DNA of 64,000 bases. It comes from Sulfuricella sp. GTDB taxonomy: Bacteria > Pseudomonadota > Gammaproteobacteria > Burkholderiales > Sulfuricellaceae. The stretch's first letter is position 1; each line of letters opens with the position of its first letter. This document shows, one piece after another, positions 48,873 through 58,055 of this stretch. Position numbers and translations under genes: made by a program. The notes beneath the pieces were generated by a model that searched no databases, was not told the origin of the DNA, and worked only from the letters and a program-made list of their open reading frames with translations. The stretch covers positions 1 through 64,000 of the forward strand of contig JBAZID010000013.1 of assembly GCA_041651995.1 (NCBI GenBank), written 5' to 3'.

Positions 48873-51611
48873 ATGAAAGAAGTCAAATCAGTCTGCTGTT
48901 ACTGCGGTGTCGGCTGCGGGGTCATCATTAGCGCGGATAGGGGCAAAATTGTCGAGGTGCGCGGCGACCCCGATCATCCGGCGAATTACGGGCGTCTCTG
49001 CACCAAGGGCGCCAATCTGCACCGCTCGGCCGTGACCGATACCCGGGCGCTCTATCCGGAACTGCGGTTGGAACGTGAATCCGCGCGCCAAAGGCTGGGC
49101 TGGGACGAGGCGCTGGATTATGCCACCGGCCGTCTGGCCGGGATTATCCGCGCGCATGGTCCGGACAGCGTGGCGTTCTACGTTTCCGGGCAGCTGCTGA
49201 CCGAGGATTATTACGCCTTCAACAAGCTGGCCAAGGGGCTGATCGGCACCAACAATATCGACACCAATTCCCGCCTGTGCATGTCGTCCGCCGTGGCGGG
49301 CTACAAGCAGACGCTGGGCATGGATGCGCCGCCGGCCTGCTACGAGGATATCGAACAGGCAAACTGCATTTTCATCGCCGGTTCCAATACCGCCTATGCC
49401 CATCCCATCCTGTTTCGCCGCATCGAGGCCGCCAAACAGGCCAATCCCGGCCTGAAAATCATCGTGGCCGACCCGCGCCGCACCGATACTGCCTCCGCCG
49501 CAGACCTGCACCTGCCCATCCTGCCCGGCACGGACGTGGCGCTGTTCAATGCCATGCTGCACGTGCTGCTGTGGGAGGGGCTGGCAGATATGGATTTCAT
49601 CCGCGCTCACACCGAGGGCTTCGAGGCGCTCAAGGACACTGTGCGCGAATACACGCCGCAAAGCGTTGCGGATATTTGCGGCATCCCGGCGCGCGACATC
49701 ATTCAGGCTGCCAGGTGGTTCGGCGAATCGGGCGCCAGCCTGTCGCTGTATTGCCAGGGCCTGAACCAGTCCATCCACGGGACGGACAAGAACGCCGCGC
49801 TGATCAACCTGCACCTGGCCACCGGCCAGATCGGCAAGCCCGGCGCCGGCCCGTTTTCCCTCACCGGCCAGGTGAATGCCATGGGCGGGCGCGAAGTCGG
49901 GGGGATGGCCAACCTGCTGCCCGCGCACCGGGATCTGGCCAACCCGCAACATCGGGCCGAGGTGGCCAGGCTATGGGGCGTGGACAGCATTCCCGAACGC
50001 CCGGGAAAAACCGCCGTGGAGATGTTCGAGGCCATGCGGCAGGGCGAGATCAAGGCGATCTGGATCGTGTGCACCAATCCGGCGCTTTCCATGCCCGATC
50101 AGGGCAGGGTGCGGGAAGCGCTGGAACGTGCCGAATTCGTCATCCTGCAGGAAGCCTACCGCAGCAGCGAAACCGTTCCCTATGCCGACTTGCTGCTGCC
50201 CGCCGCGAGCTGGGGCGAGAAGGAAGGCGCGGTGACCAATTCCGAACGGCGTATCAGCCATGTTCGCCCGGCCCGCATTCCGCCCGGCGAGGCGAGGCCT
50301 GATTGGGAAATTGCCAGCGATTTCGCGCGGCGCCTGAGCGTCAAGCTCAAACACCCTGCCGGGCCGGGACTGTTTCCCTACGCCTGTGCGGAGGACGTTT
50401 TCAACGAGCACCGCGCAAGCACGCGCGGCCGCGATCTGGACATCAGCGGCCTGTCCTACCGCCTGCTGGATGAGCGCGGCCCGCAGCAGTGGCCGTTCAG
50501 GGAAGGCGAATCCGGCGGCAAGGCGCGCCTGTACGGCGATGGCGTATTCCCCACCGCCACGGGTAAAGCCCGGTTTGCGAATGTGCGCTACCAGGGCGTG
50601 GCAGAGCCAACCAATGCCCGCTTTCCGTTTCACCTGAACACCGGCCGCTTGCGCGACCAGTGGCACGGCATGACGCGCACCGGCACGGTGGCGCGCCTGT
50701 TCAGCCATGCCGAAGAGCCGGTGCTGGCGATGAACGCTGCCGATATGCGCCTGCGCGGCCTGAAGGACGGCGACGTGGCGCGGGTTTCAAGCAGGCGCGG
50801 CAGCTGCACGGTGCGCGTGCAGGCCTCGGCGGAAATGCAGCCGGCCCAGGTGTTCCTGCCCATGCACTGGGGCAGCCGCTTCATGAGCACGCCTGGCGCC
50901 AATGCCTTGACGGCCCCGGCGGTTGACCCGGTGTCGTTCCAGCCGGAACTCAAGCATGCCGCGGTGAGCATCGAGAAGCTGCCCTACACCTGGCAGATGG
51001 TGGCGCTGCGGCGGCATGGCGCGCTTGCGCTGATGCCGCGTGTGCAGGCGCTGCTGGCGCGTTTTCAGCATGCTTCGCTGGGGCTGTTCGGGCAGGATGA
51101 GCCGGTGCTGGTGCTGCGCGTGGCCGGAGACGCACCGGTCGATCCTGCCCTGGTCGAGCAGCTGGATCGCCTGCTGGGACTGGATGATCCTGATGCCACC
51201 ATCCGTTATGACGATGTCAGGCGCGGTATTTCCAAGCGCATCCTGGTCGATCAGGGCCAGGTGATCGGAGCCAGGCTCACCGGGGAAACGCTGGCGCGCG
51301 ACTGGCTCAAGGAGATGATCGCCGCGGGCCTGCCCTTCGAGCAGATCCGTTTGTGGGCCCTGGCGCCGGTGAACACGCCCCCGGTGGGCGGGGTCACGCG
51401 CGGAAAAATCGTATGCAACTGCAGGAATGTATCGGAAAAGGAAATCCGCGCTGCAATCAGCAAGGGCAGCGATCTTGCCGCCCTGCAAGCTGGGCTTCGC
51501 TGTGGCACGGAATGCGGCTCATGCCTGCCCGAGCTGAAACGCATGCTGGGGGAGTCGGCACCTGTCTCCGCCCCAAATCAGGGCATGAACAGCCTGGCGC
51601 GATTGCTTTGA
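48873..51611 (+). CDS. nasA: Assimilatory nitrate reductase catalytic subunit
   Basis: 912 residues from MKEVKSVCCYCGVGCG with GGAGA upstream. An N-terminal [4Fe-4S] motif (C8/C11/C15, then C near 43) precedes the molybdopterin domains, where NSRLCMSS supplies the likely cysteine ligand of molybdenum. The C-terminus carries a BFD-type [2Fe-2S] domain (CNCRNVSEKEI...CGTECGSC), which lets it take electrons from ferredoxin, flavodoxin or an NADH subunit. It reduces nitrate to nitrite in the cytoplasm. No nasB-type electron-transfer gene is present. Confidence 0.94.
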   Translation: MKEVKSVCCYCGVGCGVIISADRGKIVEVRGDPDHPANYGRLCTKGANLHRSAVTDTRALYPELRLERESARQRLGWDEALDYATGRLAGIIRAHGPDSVAFYVSGQLLTEDYYAFNKLAKGLIGTNNIDTNSRLCMSSAVAGYKQTLGMDAPPACYEDIEQANCIFIAGSNTAYAHPILFRRIEAAKQANPGLKIIVADPRRTDTASAADLHLPILPGTDVALFNAMLHVLLWEGLADMDFIRAHTEGFEALKDTVREYTPQSVADICGIPARDIIQAARWFGESGASLSLYCQGLNQSIHGTDKNAALINLHLATGQIGKPGAGPFSLTGQVNAMGGREVGGMANLLPAHRDLANPQHRAEVARLWGVDSIPERPGKTAVEMFEAMRQGEIKAIWIVCTNPALSMPDQGRVREALERAEFVILQEAYRSSETVPYADLLLPAASWGEKEGAVTNSERRISHVRPARIPPGEARPDWEIASDFARRLSVKLKHPAGPGLFPYACAEDVFNEHRASTRGRDLDISGLSYRLLDERGPQQWPFREGESGGKARLYGDGVFPTATGKARFANVRYQGVAEPTNARFPFHLNTGRLRDQWHGMTRTGTVARLFSHAEEPVLAMNAADMRLRGLKDGDVARVSSRRGSCTVRVQASAEMQPAQVFLPMHWGSRFMSTPGANALTAPAVDPVSFQPELKHAAVSIEKLPYTWQMVALRRHGALALMPRVQALLARFQHASLGLFGQDEPVLVLRVAGDAPVDPALVEQLDRLLGLDDPDATIRYDDVRRGISKRILVDQGQVIGARLTGETLARDWLKEMIAAGLPFEQIRLWALAPVNTPPVGGVTRGKIVCNCRNVSEKEIRAAISKGSDLAALQAGLRCGTECGSCLPELKRMLGESAPVSAPNQGMNSLARLL

Positions 51612-51649
51612 GTGCATGCGTTTCCCATCAAGTTCGGCGGATTTTAAAT

Positions 51650-51672
51650 AATACATTTTAAAACAATGTATT
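51650..51672. promoter_or_regulatory. AT-rich dyad upstream of the nirB promoter
   Basis: AATACATT and AATGTATT are perfect inverted arms separated by seven bases, ending about seven bases before the sigma-54 -24 element. Possible regulator site; no known NtrC, FNR or NsrR consensus fits. Confidence 0.35.
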
Positions 51673-51678
51673 AAATAG

Positions 51679-51695
51679 TTGGCACGGTGTTTGCT
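51679..51695 (+). promoter_or_regulatory. Sigma-54 promoter of nirBD
   Basis: TTGGCACGGTGTTTGCT fits the consensus YTGGCACGRNNNTTGCW at every position. Predicted start of transcription is near 51706, giving a ~100-base leader that contains the REP-like element. Confidence 0.9.
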
Positions 51696-51716
51696 CTAGT
51701 GATCCACAGTCGAGTT

Positions 51717-51762
51717 GTAGGTCGGGTTTCAACCCGACATGTCGGGCTAAAGCCCGACCTAC
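51717..51762. repeat. REP-like palindromic element in the nirB leader
   Basis: Two hairpins, GTCGGGTT/AACCCGAC (51721-51738) and GTCGGGC/GCCCGAC (51741-51758), are enclosed by outer arms GTAGGTCGGG and CCCGACCTAC. This is the GTAGGTCGGG..CCCGACCTAC family of repetitive extragenic palindromes. It lies between the promoter and nirB, so it is transcribed in the leader. Confidence 0.85.
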
Positions 51763-51806
51763 GACCTAAAGGATTATTCAGGCTTAATATTTCTGGAGAA
51801 ACACTG

Positions 51807-54233
51807 ATGAAGAAAATCAAACTGGTGATGGTAGGCAACGGCATGGCCGGGGTACGCACGCTTGAGGAATTGCTCAAGCTTGCACCGGACATGTACGACA
51901 TCACGGTCTTCGGCGCCGAGCCGCACGGCAACTACAACCGCATCATGCTGTCCCCCGTGCTGTCCGGCGAGCAGACCATCAAGGACATCATGCTCAATGA
52001 TGTGGACTGGTACCGCGATAACGGCATCACCCTGCATCTCAACAAGAAGATCAACAGGATCGACCGCAAGAACCGCGTGGTATATGCGGAAGACGGCACC
52101 AGCGCCGAATATGACCGGATGATCCTGGCCACCGGCTCCAATCCCTTCATCCTGCCGGTGCCCGGCAACGATCTGGACGGCGTGATCGGCTTCCGCGACA
52201 TCCATGACGTGGATGCCATGATCGACGCCTCCGGCAAGCACAAGCACGCGGTGGTCATCGGCGGCGGCCTGCTCGGCCTGGAAGCGGCCAACGGCCTGAT
52301 GCTGCGCGGCATGGACGTAACCGTAATCCATATCGGGGAATGGCTGATGGAACGCCAGCTCGACCGAACCGCCGCCAGACTGCTGCAAAAATCACTGGAA
52401 GAAAAGGGGCTCAGGTTTCTGCTGCAGAAGCAGACCGAACTGCTCGTTGGCAATGATGGCCGTGTGGCGGGCGTGCGCTTCAAGGATGGCAGCGAAATCC
52501 CCGCCGACCTGGTGGTGATGGCCGTGGGTATCCGTCCCAACACCGCCCTGGCGGAATCTGCCGGCATCCACTGCAACCGCGGCATCGTGGTGAACGACAC
52601 CATGCAGACCTACGACCCGCGCATTTACGCCATCGGTGAATGCGTCAGCCATCGCGGTACCTCCTACGGCCTGGTGGCGCCGCTATTCGAAATGGCCAAG
52701 GTGTGCGCCAATCACCTGGCGGAAATGGGCATCGGCCGCTACGTGGGTTCGGTCACGTCCACCAAGCTCAAGGTCACCGGTATCGACCTGTTTTCCGCCG
52801 GGAATTTCGGTGGTGGCGGGCAAACCGAGGATATCGTGCTGTCCGATCCGGTGGGTGGCGTGTACAAGAAGCTGGTGATTCAGGACAACAAGCTGGTGGG
52901 CGCCTGTCTTTATGGCGATACCGTGGACAGCGCCTGGTACTTCCAGCTGTTGCGCGAAGGGCGCAACGTTTCGGATATCCGCGACCACCTCATGTTCGGC
53001 CAGAGCAATCTCGGCGACGGCGGTCATGCCGGCCAGAACAAGGCCGCCGCGATGACCGATGAAATGGAAGTGTGCGGCTGCAACGGCGTGTGCAAGGGCG
53101 ATATCGTCAAGGCCATCAAGGAAAAGGGTCTCTTCACCCTGGACGACGTCAAGAAGCATACCAAGGCCGCCAGTTCCTGCGGCTCCTGCTCCGGCCTGGT
53201 GGAGCAGATCCTTTCCTCCACCCTTGGCGGCGACTACTCCGCCACGCCGGCGGTCAAGCCGGTGTGCGGCTGCACCGAGCGCACCCACGATGAAGTGCGT
53301 GCCGCGATACGGGACCACAAGCTGCTGTCCATCCCGGACACCATGAAATTCCTCGAATGGCGCACCCCGGATGGCTGCGCCACCTGCCGCCCGGCGCTCA
53401 ACTATTACCTGATCTCGACCTGGCCAGGCGAGGCCAGGGACGATGCCCAGTCGCGCTTCGTCAACGAGCGCGTGCATGCCAACATCCAGAAGGACGGCAC
53501 CTATTCCGTGGTGCCGCGCATGTGGGGCGGCAAGACCACCGCCGCCGACCTGCGCCGTATCGCCGACGTGGCGGACAAGTACGAAGTGCCGATGATCCGC
53601 GTCACCGGCGGCCAGCGCATCGACCTGTTCGGCATCAAGAAGGAAGACCTGCCCGGCGTGTGGGCCGACCTGGACATGCCCTCCGGCCATGCCTACGGCA
53701 AGGCGCTGCGCACGGTGAAAACCTGCATCGGCAGCCAGTTCTGCCGCTTCGGCACACAGGATTCCACCCAGATGGGCATCGACCTGGAAAAAGCCTTCTG
53801 GAAAATGTGGGCGCCCCACAAGGTCAAGTTCGCCGTCTCCGGCTGTCCGCGCAACTGCGCCGAGGCCGCCATCAAGGACGTGGGCATCATTGCTGTGGAT
53901 TCCGGCTGGGAAATTCACGTTGGCGGCAACGGCGGCATCAAGACCGAGGTTGCCGAGTTCCTGGTCAAGGTCAAAACTCCAGAGGAGGTGCTGGAATACA
54001 CTGGCGCCTTCATCCAGGCCTACCGCGAGGAAGCCCGCTATCTCGACCGCACCGTGCACTGGATCCAGCGCGTGGGCATGGATTACGTGAAAAAGCGCGT
54101 GCTGGAAGACGAAGCCGGCCGCAAGGCGCTCTATCAGCGCCTGCTCTACGCCCTTTCGGTGGAAAAGGATCCGTGGAAGGAAAGAGCCACGGAAGGCGTC
54201 GCCAAACACGAATTCGAGGTTATCTCGGTTTGA
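51807..54233 (+). CDS. nirB: Assimilatory nitrite reductase large subunit
   Basis: 808 residues from MKKIKLVMVGNGMAG, with CTGGAGAAACACTG upstream. Order: FAD/NAD(P)H-binding reductase domain (about 1-300), C-terminal reductase domain, two BFD-type [2Fe-2S] segments near 415-545 (CGCNGVCKG, SCGSCSG, CGCTERTH, GCATCRPA), then the nitrite/sulfite reductase domain with [4Fe-4S]-sirohaem cysteines (TCIGSQFC and SGCPRNC). It reduces nitrite to ammonium with NAD(P)H. An inverted-repeat element lies between it and nirD. Confidence 0.95.
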   Translation: MKKIKLVMVGNGMAGVRTLEELLKLAPDMYDITVFGAEPHGNYNRIMLSPVLSGEQTIKDIMLNDVDWYRDNGITLHLNKKINRIDRKNRVVYAEDGTSAEYDRMILATGSNPFILPVPGNDLDGVIGFRDIHDVDAMIDASGKHKHAVVIGGGLLGLEAANGLMLRGMDVTVIHIGEWLMERQLDRTAARLLQKSLEEKGLRFLLQKQTELLVGNDGRVAGVRFKDGSEIPADLVVMAVGIRPNTALAESAGIHCNRGIVVNDTMQTYDPRIYAIGECVSHRGTSYGLVAPLFEMAKVCANHLAEMGIGRYVGSVTSTKLKVTGIDLFSAGNFGGGGQTEDIVLSDPVGGVYKKLVIQDNKLVGACLYGDTVDSAWYFQLLREGRNVSDIRDHLMFGQSNLGDGGHAGQNKAAAMTDEMEVCGCNGVCKGDIVKAIKEKGLFTLDDVKKHTKAASSCGSCSGLVEQILSSTLGGDYSATPAVKPVCGCTERTHDEVRAAIRDHKLLSIPDTMKFLEWRTPDGCATCRPALNYYLISTWPGEARDDAQSRFVNERVHANIQKDGTYSVVPRMWGGKTTAADLRRIADVADKYEVPMIRVTGGQRIDLFGIKKEDLPGVWADLDMPSGHAYGKALRTVKTCIGSQFCRFGTQDSTQMGIDLEKAFWKMWAPHKVKFAVSGCPRNCAEAAIKDVGIIAVDSGWEIHVGGNGGIKTEVAEFLVKVKTPEEVLEYTGAFIQAYREEARYLDRTVHWIQRVGMDYVKKRVLEDEAGRKALYQRLLYALSVEKDPWKERATEGVAKHEFEVISV

Positions 54234-54246
54234 TGAAACCGGATTG

Positions 54247-54334
54247 AACCACGGAGGACACGGAGCGCACGAAGGAAAACATTCCTTTGTTTTACATGGT
54301 TTTTTCTCCGTGCTCTCCGTGTCCTCCGTGGTAA
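54247..54334. repeat. CACGGAG-family inverted-repeat element, copy B (nirB/nirD)
   Basis: AACCACGGAGGACACGGAGC at the left and CTCCGTGTCCTCCGTGGT at the right are inverted copies, as in the elements at 10736 and 57920. It fills most of the gap between nirB and nirD, two subunits of one enzyme, and would fold in their shared mRNA. Confidence 0.92.
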
Positions 54335-54369
54335 ATCAAACTTTTCAGCTTAATACACAGGAGTTTCAA

Positions 54370-54678
54370 ATGAGCAACTGGATCAGAATCGCGCCCCTTA
54401 GCGAGTTTCCGCAACGTGGTGCGCGTGTGGTGCGCCATGATGGCAAGGAAATCGCGGTGTTTCGCAACGCTGGCGATGAAGTCTTCGCCATGAACGACAA
54501 ATGCCCGCACAAGGGAGGCCCGCTGTCTCAGGGCATCGTCTCCGGCAACACCGTCACCTGCCCGCTGCACGGCATGAATATCTGCTTCGAGGACGGTATG
54601 GCGCAGGCCCCGGACGAGGGCTGCGTCGGCACCTATCCCGTCAAGGTGGAAGAGGGCGTGGTGTTTCTGCAGGTTTGA
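54370..54678 (+). CDS. nirD: Nitrite reductase small subunit, Rieske-type
   Basis: 102 residues from MSNWIRIAPL with ACAGGAGTTTCAA upstream; codons further upstream come from the repeat. A Rieske fold with a complete ligand set is visible: CPHKGG and CPLHG supply two cysteines and two histidines for a [2Fe-2S] cluster, which E. coli NirD has lost. It partners NirB. Its stop lies four bases from the end of the convergent hflX gene. Confidence 0.93.
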   Translation: MSNWIRIAPLSEFPQRGARVVRHDGKEIAVFRNAGDEVFAMNDKCPHKGGPLSQGIVSGNTVTCPLHGMNICFEDGMAQAPDEGCVGTYPVKVEEGVVFLQV

Positions 54679-54682
54679 AAAT

Positions 54683-56035
54683 TCAGGCCTGGCCGAGCCG
54701 CTCGCACAGGCTTCTCACAGCCTCGCTTTCGCCGCGAATGCGCAGGAACGCGCCTTCACCGTCGGCGCGCTCCTCCAGCACCTCGCAACTGGCGAAGATT
54801 TCGCCGCGCAGTTGCTGTGCCGACCAGGGAAGGAAAAGCTCGGCTTCCGCAAGGCCCTGCTGGAAAAACGCGACGATTGCCTCGCGCAGTTCTGCAACAT
54901 CGCCCGTGCGGCGCGCGCTCATCACCATGCAATCGGGGTACTGCGCGCGCAGCGCCGCTTCGCGTTCGGCTTGCGCCTCCGCAGTGCCGACATGGTCGAT
55001 CTTGTTGAAGATGCGGATGCGCGGCACGTCCTTCGCGCCGATTTCGTCAAGCACCTTGTCGGTGACCTCTAGCTGCCGCTCGAACCCGGGATCGCTTGCA
55101 TCAATGACGTGGAGCAGCAGCGATGCGTCAAGTGCCTCCTGGAGCGTCGATTTGAACGAGGCGACGAGACCGTGCGGCAGATTCTTGATGAAGCCGACCG
55201 TGTCGCTGACCAGCACGCGCGGCCTGCTCTCGGGCTGGAGGGCGCGCACGGTGGTGTCGAGCGTGGCGAAGAGCTTGTTTTCGACCAGCACCTCGCTGCC
55301 GGTGAGCGCGCGCATCAGGGTGGACTTTCCCGCGTTGGTGTAGCCGACCAGCGCCACGTTGGCGATTCCCTGGCGCTCCTGCCGCCGCGCGCGCTGCGTC
55401 TTGCGCTCGACTTCCATCGCCGCGATCTCAAGCTGCAACTCGGCGATGCGGTCGCGGATCTTGCGTTTGTCCAGCTCGGTGTGCGACTCGCCAGCGCCGC
55501 GGCCGCCGGCGCCGCTGCGCTGCCGCCCTTGCGGCCCGGCGAGTTTTGCCGCCTCGCGCAGACGCGGCGCCATGTAACCGAGGCGGGCGATTTCCACCTG
55601 CGCGCGCGCGGCGCGGGAACTGGCGTGGCGGTGGAAGATTTCGAGGATGACCATGGTGCGGTCCATCACCTCGCAGCCGGCCTCGATTTCGAGGTTGCGC
55701 GCCTGCGACGGCGAGATTTCGTGATCGACGAAAATGACGTCGATCTTGCCGGCGTCAGGGTCGGCGGCGGCCTGTGGCGTATGCTCGAAGGTGACAGGCG
55801 CTGGCGCGCTGTCCACGAATTCGCGTATCTCCTCCCTCTTCCCTGCACCCAGGTAGGCCGTCGTGTCGAAGCTGGAGCGCTTCTGCATGAAGGTGGCTGT
55901 GATCTCGAAACCCAGTGTCTTTGCCAGATCGCGCAGCTCGGCCAGCGATGCCTCGAACTCGACGTCGCTCACGTTCGGCAGTTGCACGGCCGCAACGACG
56001 GCGTATTTGGGCTTCTCTTTGACTTCTTTTTGCAT
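54683..56035 (-). CDS. hflX: Ribosome-associated GTPase HflX
   Basis: 450 residues. An N-terminal HflX domain (about 1-195, with VDHEISPSQARNLE and a Gly-rich GRQRSGAGGRGAGES loop) precedes the GTPase domain (G1 VGYTNAGKST, G3 DTVGFIKNLP, G4 FNKID). HflX splits stalled or stress-inactivated ribosomes. In many proteobacteria it lies beside hfq; here it sits among nitrate genes with no hfq in the window. Confidence 0.94.
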   Translation of the reverse strand: MQKEVKEKPKYAVVAAVQLPNVSDVEFEASLAELRDLAKTLGFEITATFMQKRSSFDTTAYLGAGKREEIREFVDSAPAPVTFEHTPQAAADPDAGKIDVIFVDHEISPSQARNLEIEAGCEVMDRTMVILEIFHRHASSRAARAQVEIARLGYMAPRLREAAKLAGPQGRQRSGAGGRGAGESHTELDKRKIRDRIAELQLEIAAMEVERKTQRARRQERQGIANVALVGYTNAGKSTLMRALTGSEVLVENKLFATLDTTVRALQPESRPRVLVSDTVGFIKNLPHGLVASFKSTLQEALDASLLLHVIDASDPGFERQLEVTDKVLDEIGAKDVPRIRIFNKIDHVGTAEAQAEREAALRAQYPDCMVMSARRTGDVAELREAIVAFFQQGLAEAELFLPWSAQQLRGEIFASCEVLEERADGEGAFLRIRGESEAVRSLCERLGQA

Positions 56036-56151
56036 TCGGGGATTGCTTCTCTTGAGTGGGCGAAGCCGGATAGTACCTACCTCTTAATCAAGGTGCAAAA
56101 CTGGCTATGAATCCGGGGCGATTCAACCATCACTTCCGGTCAAGCGGAAGT

Positions 56152-57891
56152 TCAAGCACTGAGCGTACCTGTAAGCAGCCAATATCCCAGCACCACAATC
56201 AACACCAGCTGGATCAGCGACAGTCCTTTCCAGAAACCCAGCGGGTTGCGTTCCAGCAGGGGGCGGCTGCGTCCTTCGTTGAGCAGGCTCTGGTTGGGGC
56301 GGGTCAGGTCGGCGACGAATTCGGATTCGAGCTCGTAGCGCCGGTTGGGGTGGGGGTGGGTGGCCTTTTCCAGCGCGGCATCCACCCAGTCCGGAATGGC
56401 GGGATTGTGCAGCCGTGCCGGGGTGTAGGTGAATTTTTTCCGCGCGGCCCGCTCGGGGGTGATTTCGCCGTAGGGCAGTTGGCCGGTGAACATTTCATAG
56501 GCGATCACGCCTAGCGAGAAGATGTCCGAGCGATCGCTGCCCGGTTCGCCCCTGAAGTATTCCGGCGCCGAGTAGCTTGCCGTGCCGGCGATATGGTTGT
56601 GCTCCAGCGCGCTTTGTATCTCGGCCAGCCCGGCGATGCGGGTGGAACCGAAATCGATGATTTTCAGGGTGTTGTTGCGGTCGATCAGGATGTTGTCCGG
56701 CTTCAGGTCCTGGTGAATCATTTCCATCCGGTGCATGGCACGCAGGCCGCGCGCAATCTGGTCCACCGTGGCGCGCACGCGGCCGGTGCCGGGATCGGGA
56801 TTGTCCCGCATCCACTGGCGCAGGGTCTGGCCCTCGATGTATTCGACCACGCTGTAGAGAAAGGTGCGCGGCCGCGCGGCGCGGTCGCAGACCTTGATCA
56901 GGTGTGGCGAATCCAGCCGCTTTGCCACCCATTCCTCGTGCAGGAACTGTTCGATGTAAAGCGGATCGTCGTTGTAATTCTGCGAGGGGGTTTTGACGAC
57001 CACCTTCCTGGCCTGCGGATCCAGCGTGTCTTCCGCCAGATAGACCTGGCTGCGCGAGGTGGCGTTGAGTTCGCGCAGGATGCGGTAGCCATCCAGCACC
57101 TGGCCGGCCTTGAGGTCGGGCGGGAAGGGCAGGCGGGTCAGCTGTTCGAGGAATTCGTCCTTGCCGGCCTGCGGCAATGTTTCGATGCACAGCACCTGGC
57201 AGGTGATGTTGTCCTGACTGCCCTGGCTGAAGGCCTGGACCACCAGTGCCTCGGCCTGTTTCTGCGGATCGCCGGGGCAGGCTGCGAGAATTTGCTCCAT
57301 GCCTTCCGCGCGAAGGACGTCGTGCACGCCATCCGTGGTCAGAATGAAGCAGTCGCCGGCCTGCAGGGCGCGGGTGTGGTAGTCGATATCGAGGCGCGCA
57401 TCGATGCCCAGCGCCCGGGCCAGATAATCGCTCTTGTCGCCGAAATGTACGCGATGGTCTCGCGTGAGGCATTCCAGGCGGCCATCGCGCAGCAGATGGA
57501 TGCGGCTGTCGCCGACATGGAACAGGTGGGCGGTGCGGGATTTCAGCACGATGGCGCTGAAGGTGGTCGCCAGCCCGCAATTGCCGCCGTAGAGCTTCTG
57601 CCCCTGGTTGTAGAGCCACAGGTTGAGCGCCCCCAGCACCCTGGTCGCCGCATGCTTGGTCGACCAGGAATCGGGCGTGCTGTAGTAATCGTCCAGGAAC
57701 TGGCGTACCGCGATCTGGCTGGCATCCTTCCCGCCTTCGCTGGCGCTGACCCCGTCGGCGATGGCGACACAGATGCCCTTGCTGTCCAGCGTCGCATCCG
57801 TGGGAACCAGGGCGCCGTGGAAATCCTCGTTCTGCGGCTTGATGCCGGCAATCGAATGCTGCCCCAGGCGGATGGTCAGGGTTTGACTCAT
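56152..57891 (-). CDS. PP2C phosphatase-Ser/Thr kinase fusion, membrane-anchored
   Basis: 579 residues from MSQTLTIRLG with GGGAGTACAC upstream. Residues ~1-235 are a complete PP2C-type phosphatase (KPQNEDFHG, IADGVSASEGG, VGDSRIHLL, TTDGVHD, QDNIT). Residues ~265-515 are a Hanks-type kinase with catalytic IHQDLKPDN, DFGSTRI and the activation segment GTASYSAPE; the glycine loop is poorly conserved. One membrane helix lies at ~552-574. Opposed activities in one protein suggest control of phosphorylation of a partner. It follows narK on the same strand after an inverted repeat, so nitrate transport or assimilation is the likely target. Confidence 0.88.
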   Translation of the reverse strand: MSQTLTIRLGQHSIAGIKPQNEDFHGALVPTDATLDSKGICVAIADGVSASEGGKDASQIAVRQFLDDYYSTPDSWSTKHAATRVLGALNLWLYNQGQKLYGGNCGLATTFSAIVLKSRTAHLFHVGDSRIHLLRDGRLECLTRDHRVHFGDKSDYLARALGIDARLDIDYHTRALQAGDCFILTTDGVHDVLRAEGMEQILAACPGDPQKQAEALVVQAFSQGSQDNITCQVLCIETLPQAGKDEFLEQLTRLPFPPDLKAGQVLDGYRILRELNATSRSQVYLAEDTLDPQARKVVVKTPSQNYNDDPLYIEQFLHEEWVAKRLDSPHLIKVCDRAARPRTFLYSVVEYIEGQTLRQWMRDNPDPGTGRVRATVDQIARGLRAMHRMEMIHQDLKPDNILIDRNNTLKIIDFGSTRIAGLAEIQSALEHNHIAGTASYSAPEYFRGEPGSDRSDIFSLGVIAYEMFTGQLPYGEITPERAARKKFTYTPARLHNPAIPDWVDAALEKATHPHPNRRYELESEFVADLTRPNQSLLNEGRSRPLLERNPLGFWKGLSLIQLVLIVVLGYWLLTGTLSA

Positions 57892-57919
57892 GTGTACTCC
57901 CACAGCAGCCATGGTTTGA

Positions 57920-58038
57920 AACCACGGAGAACACAGAGGGCACGGAGAATGCATTTTTGGCTCTCGCCCGACCGGTGAATGCCAAGAAACATGCAATCCA
58001 TGGCCTTTACTCCGTGTTCTTCGTGAGCTCCGTGGTTA
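57920..58038. repeat. CACGGAG-family inverted-repeat element, copy C (narK/kinase)
   Basis: AACCACGGAGAACACAGAGG on the left and CTCCGTGTTC..GAGCTCCGTGGTTA on the right form the same inverted arms as the copies at 10736 and 54247. The element covers the gap between narK and the kinase gene, both on the minus strand. Confidence 0.9.
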
Positions 58039-58055
58039 ACTGGTTTTTTCTACAA

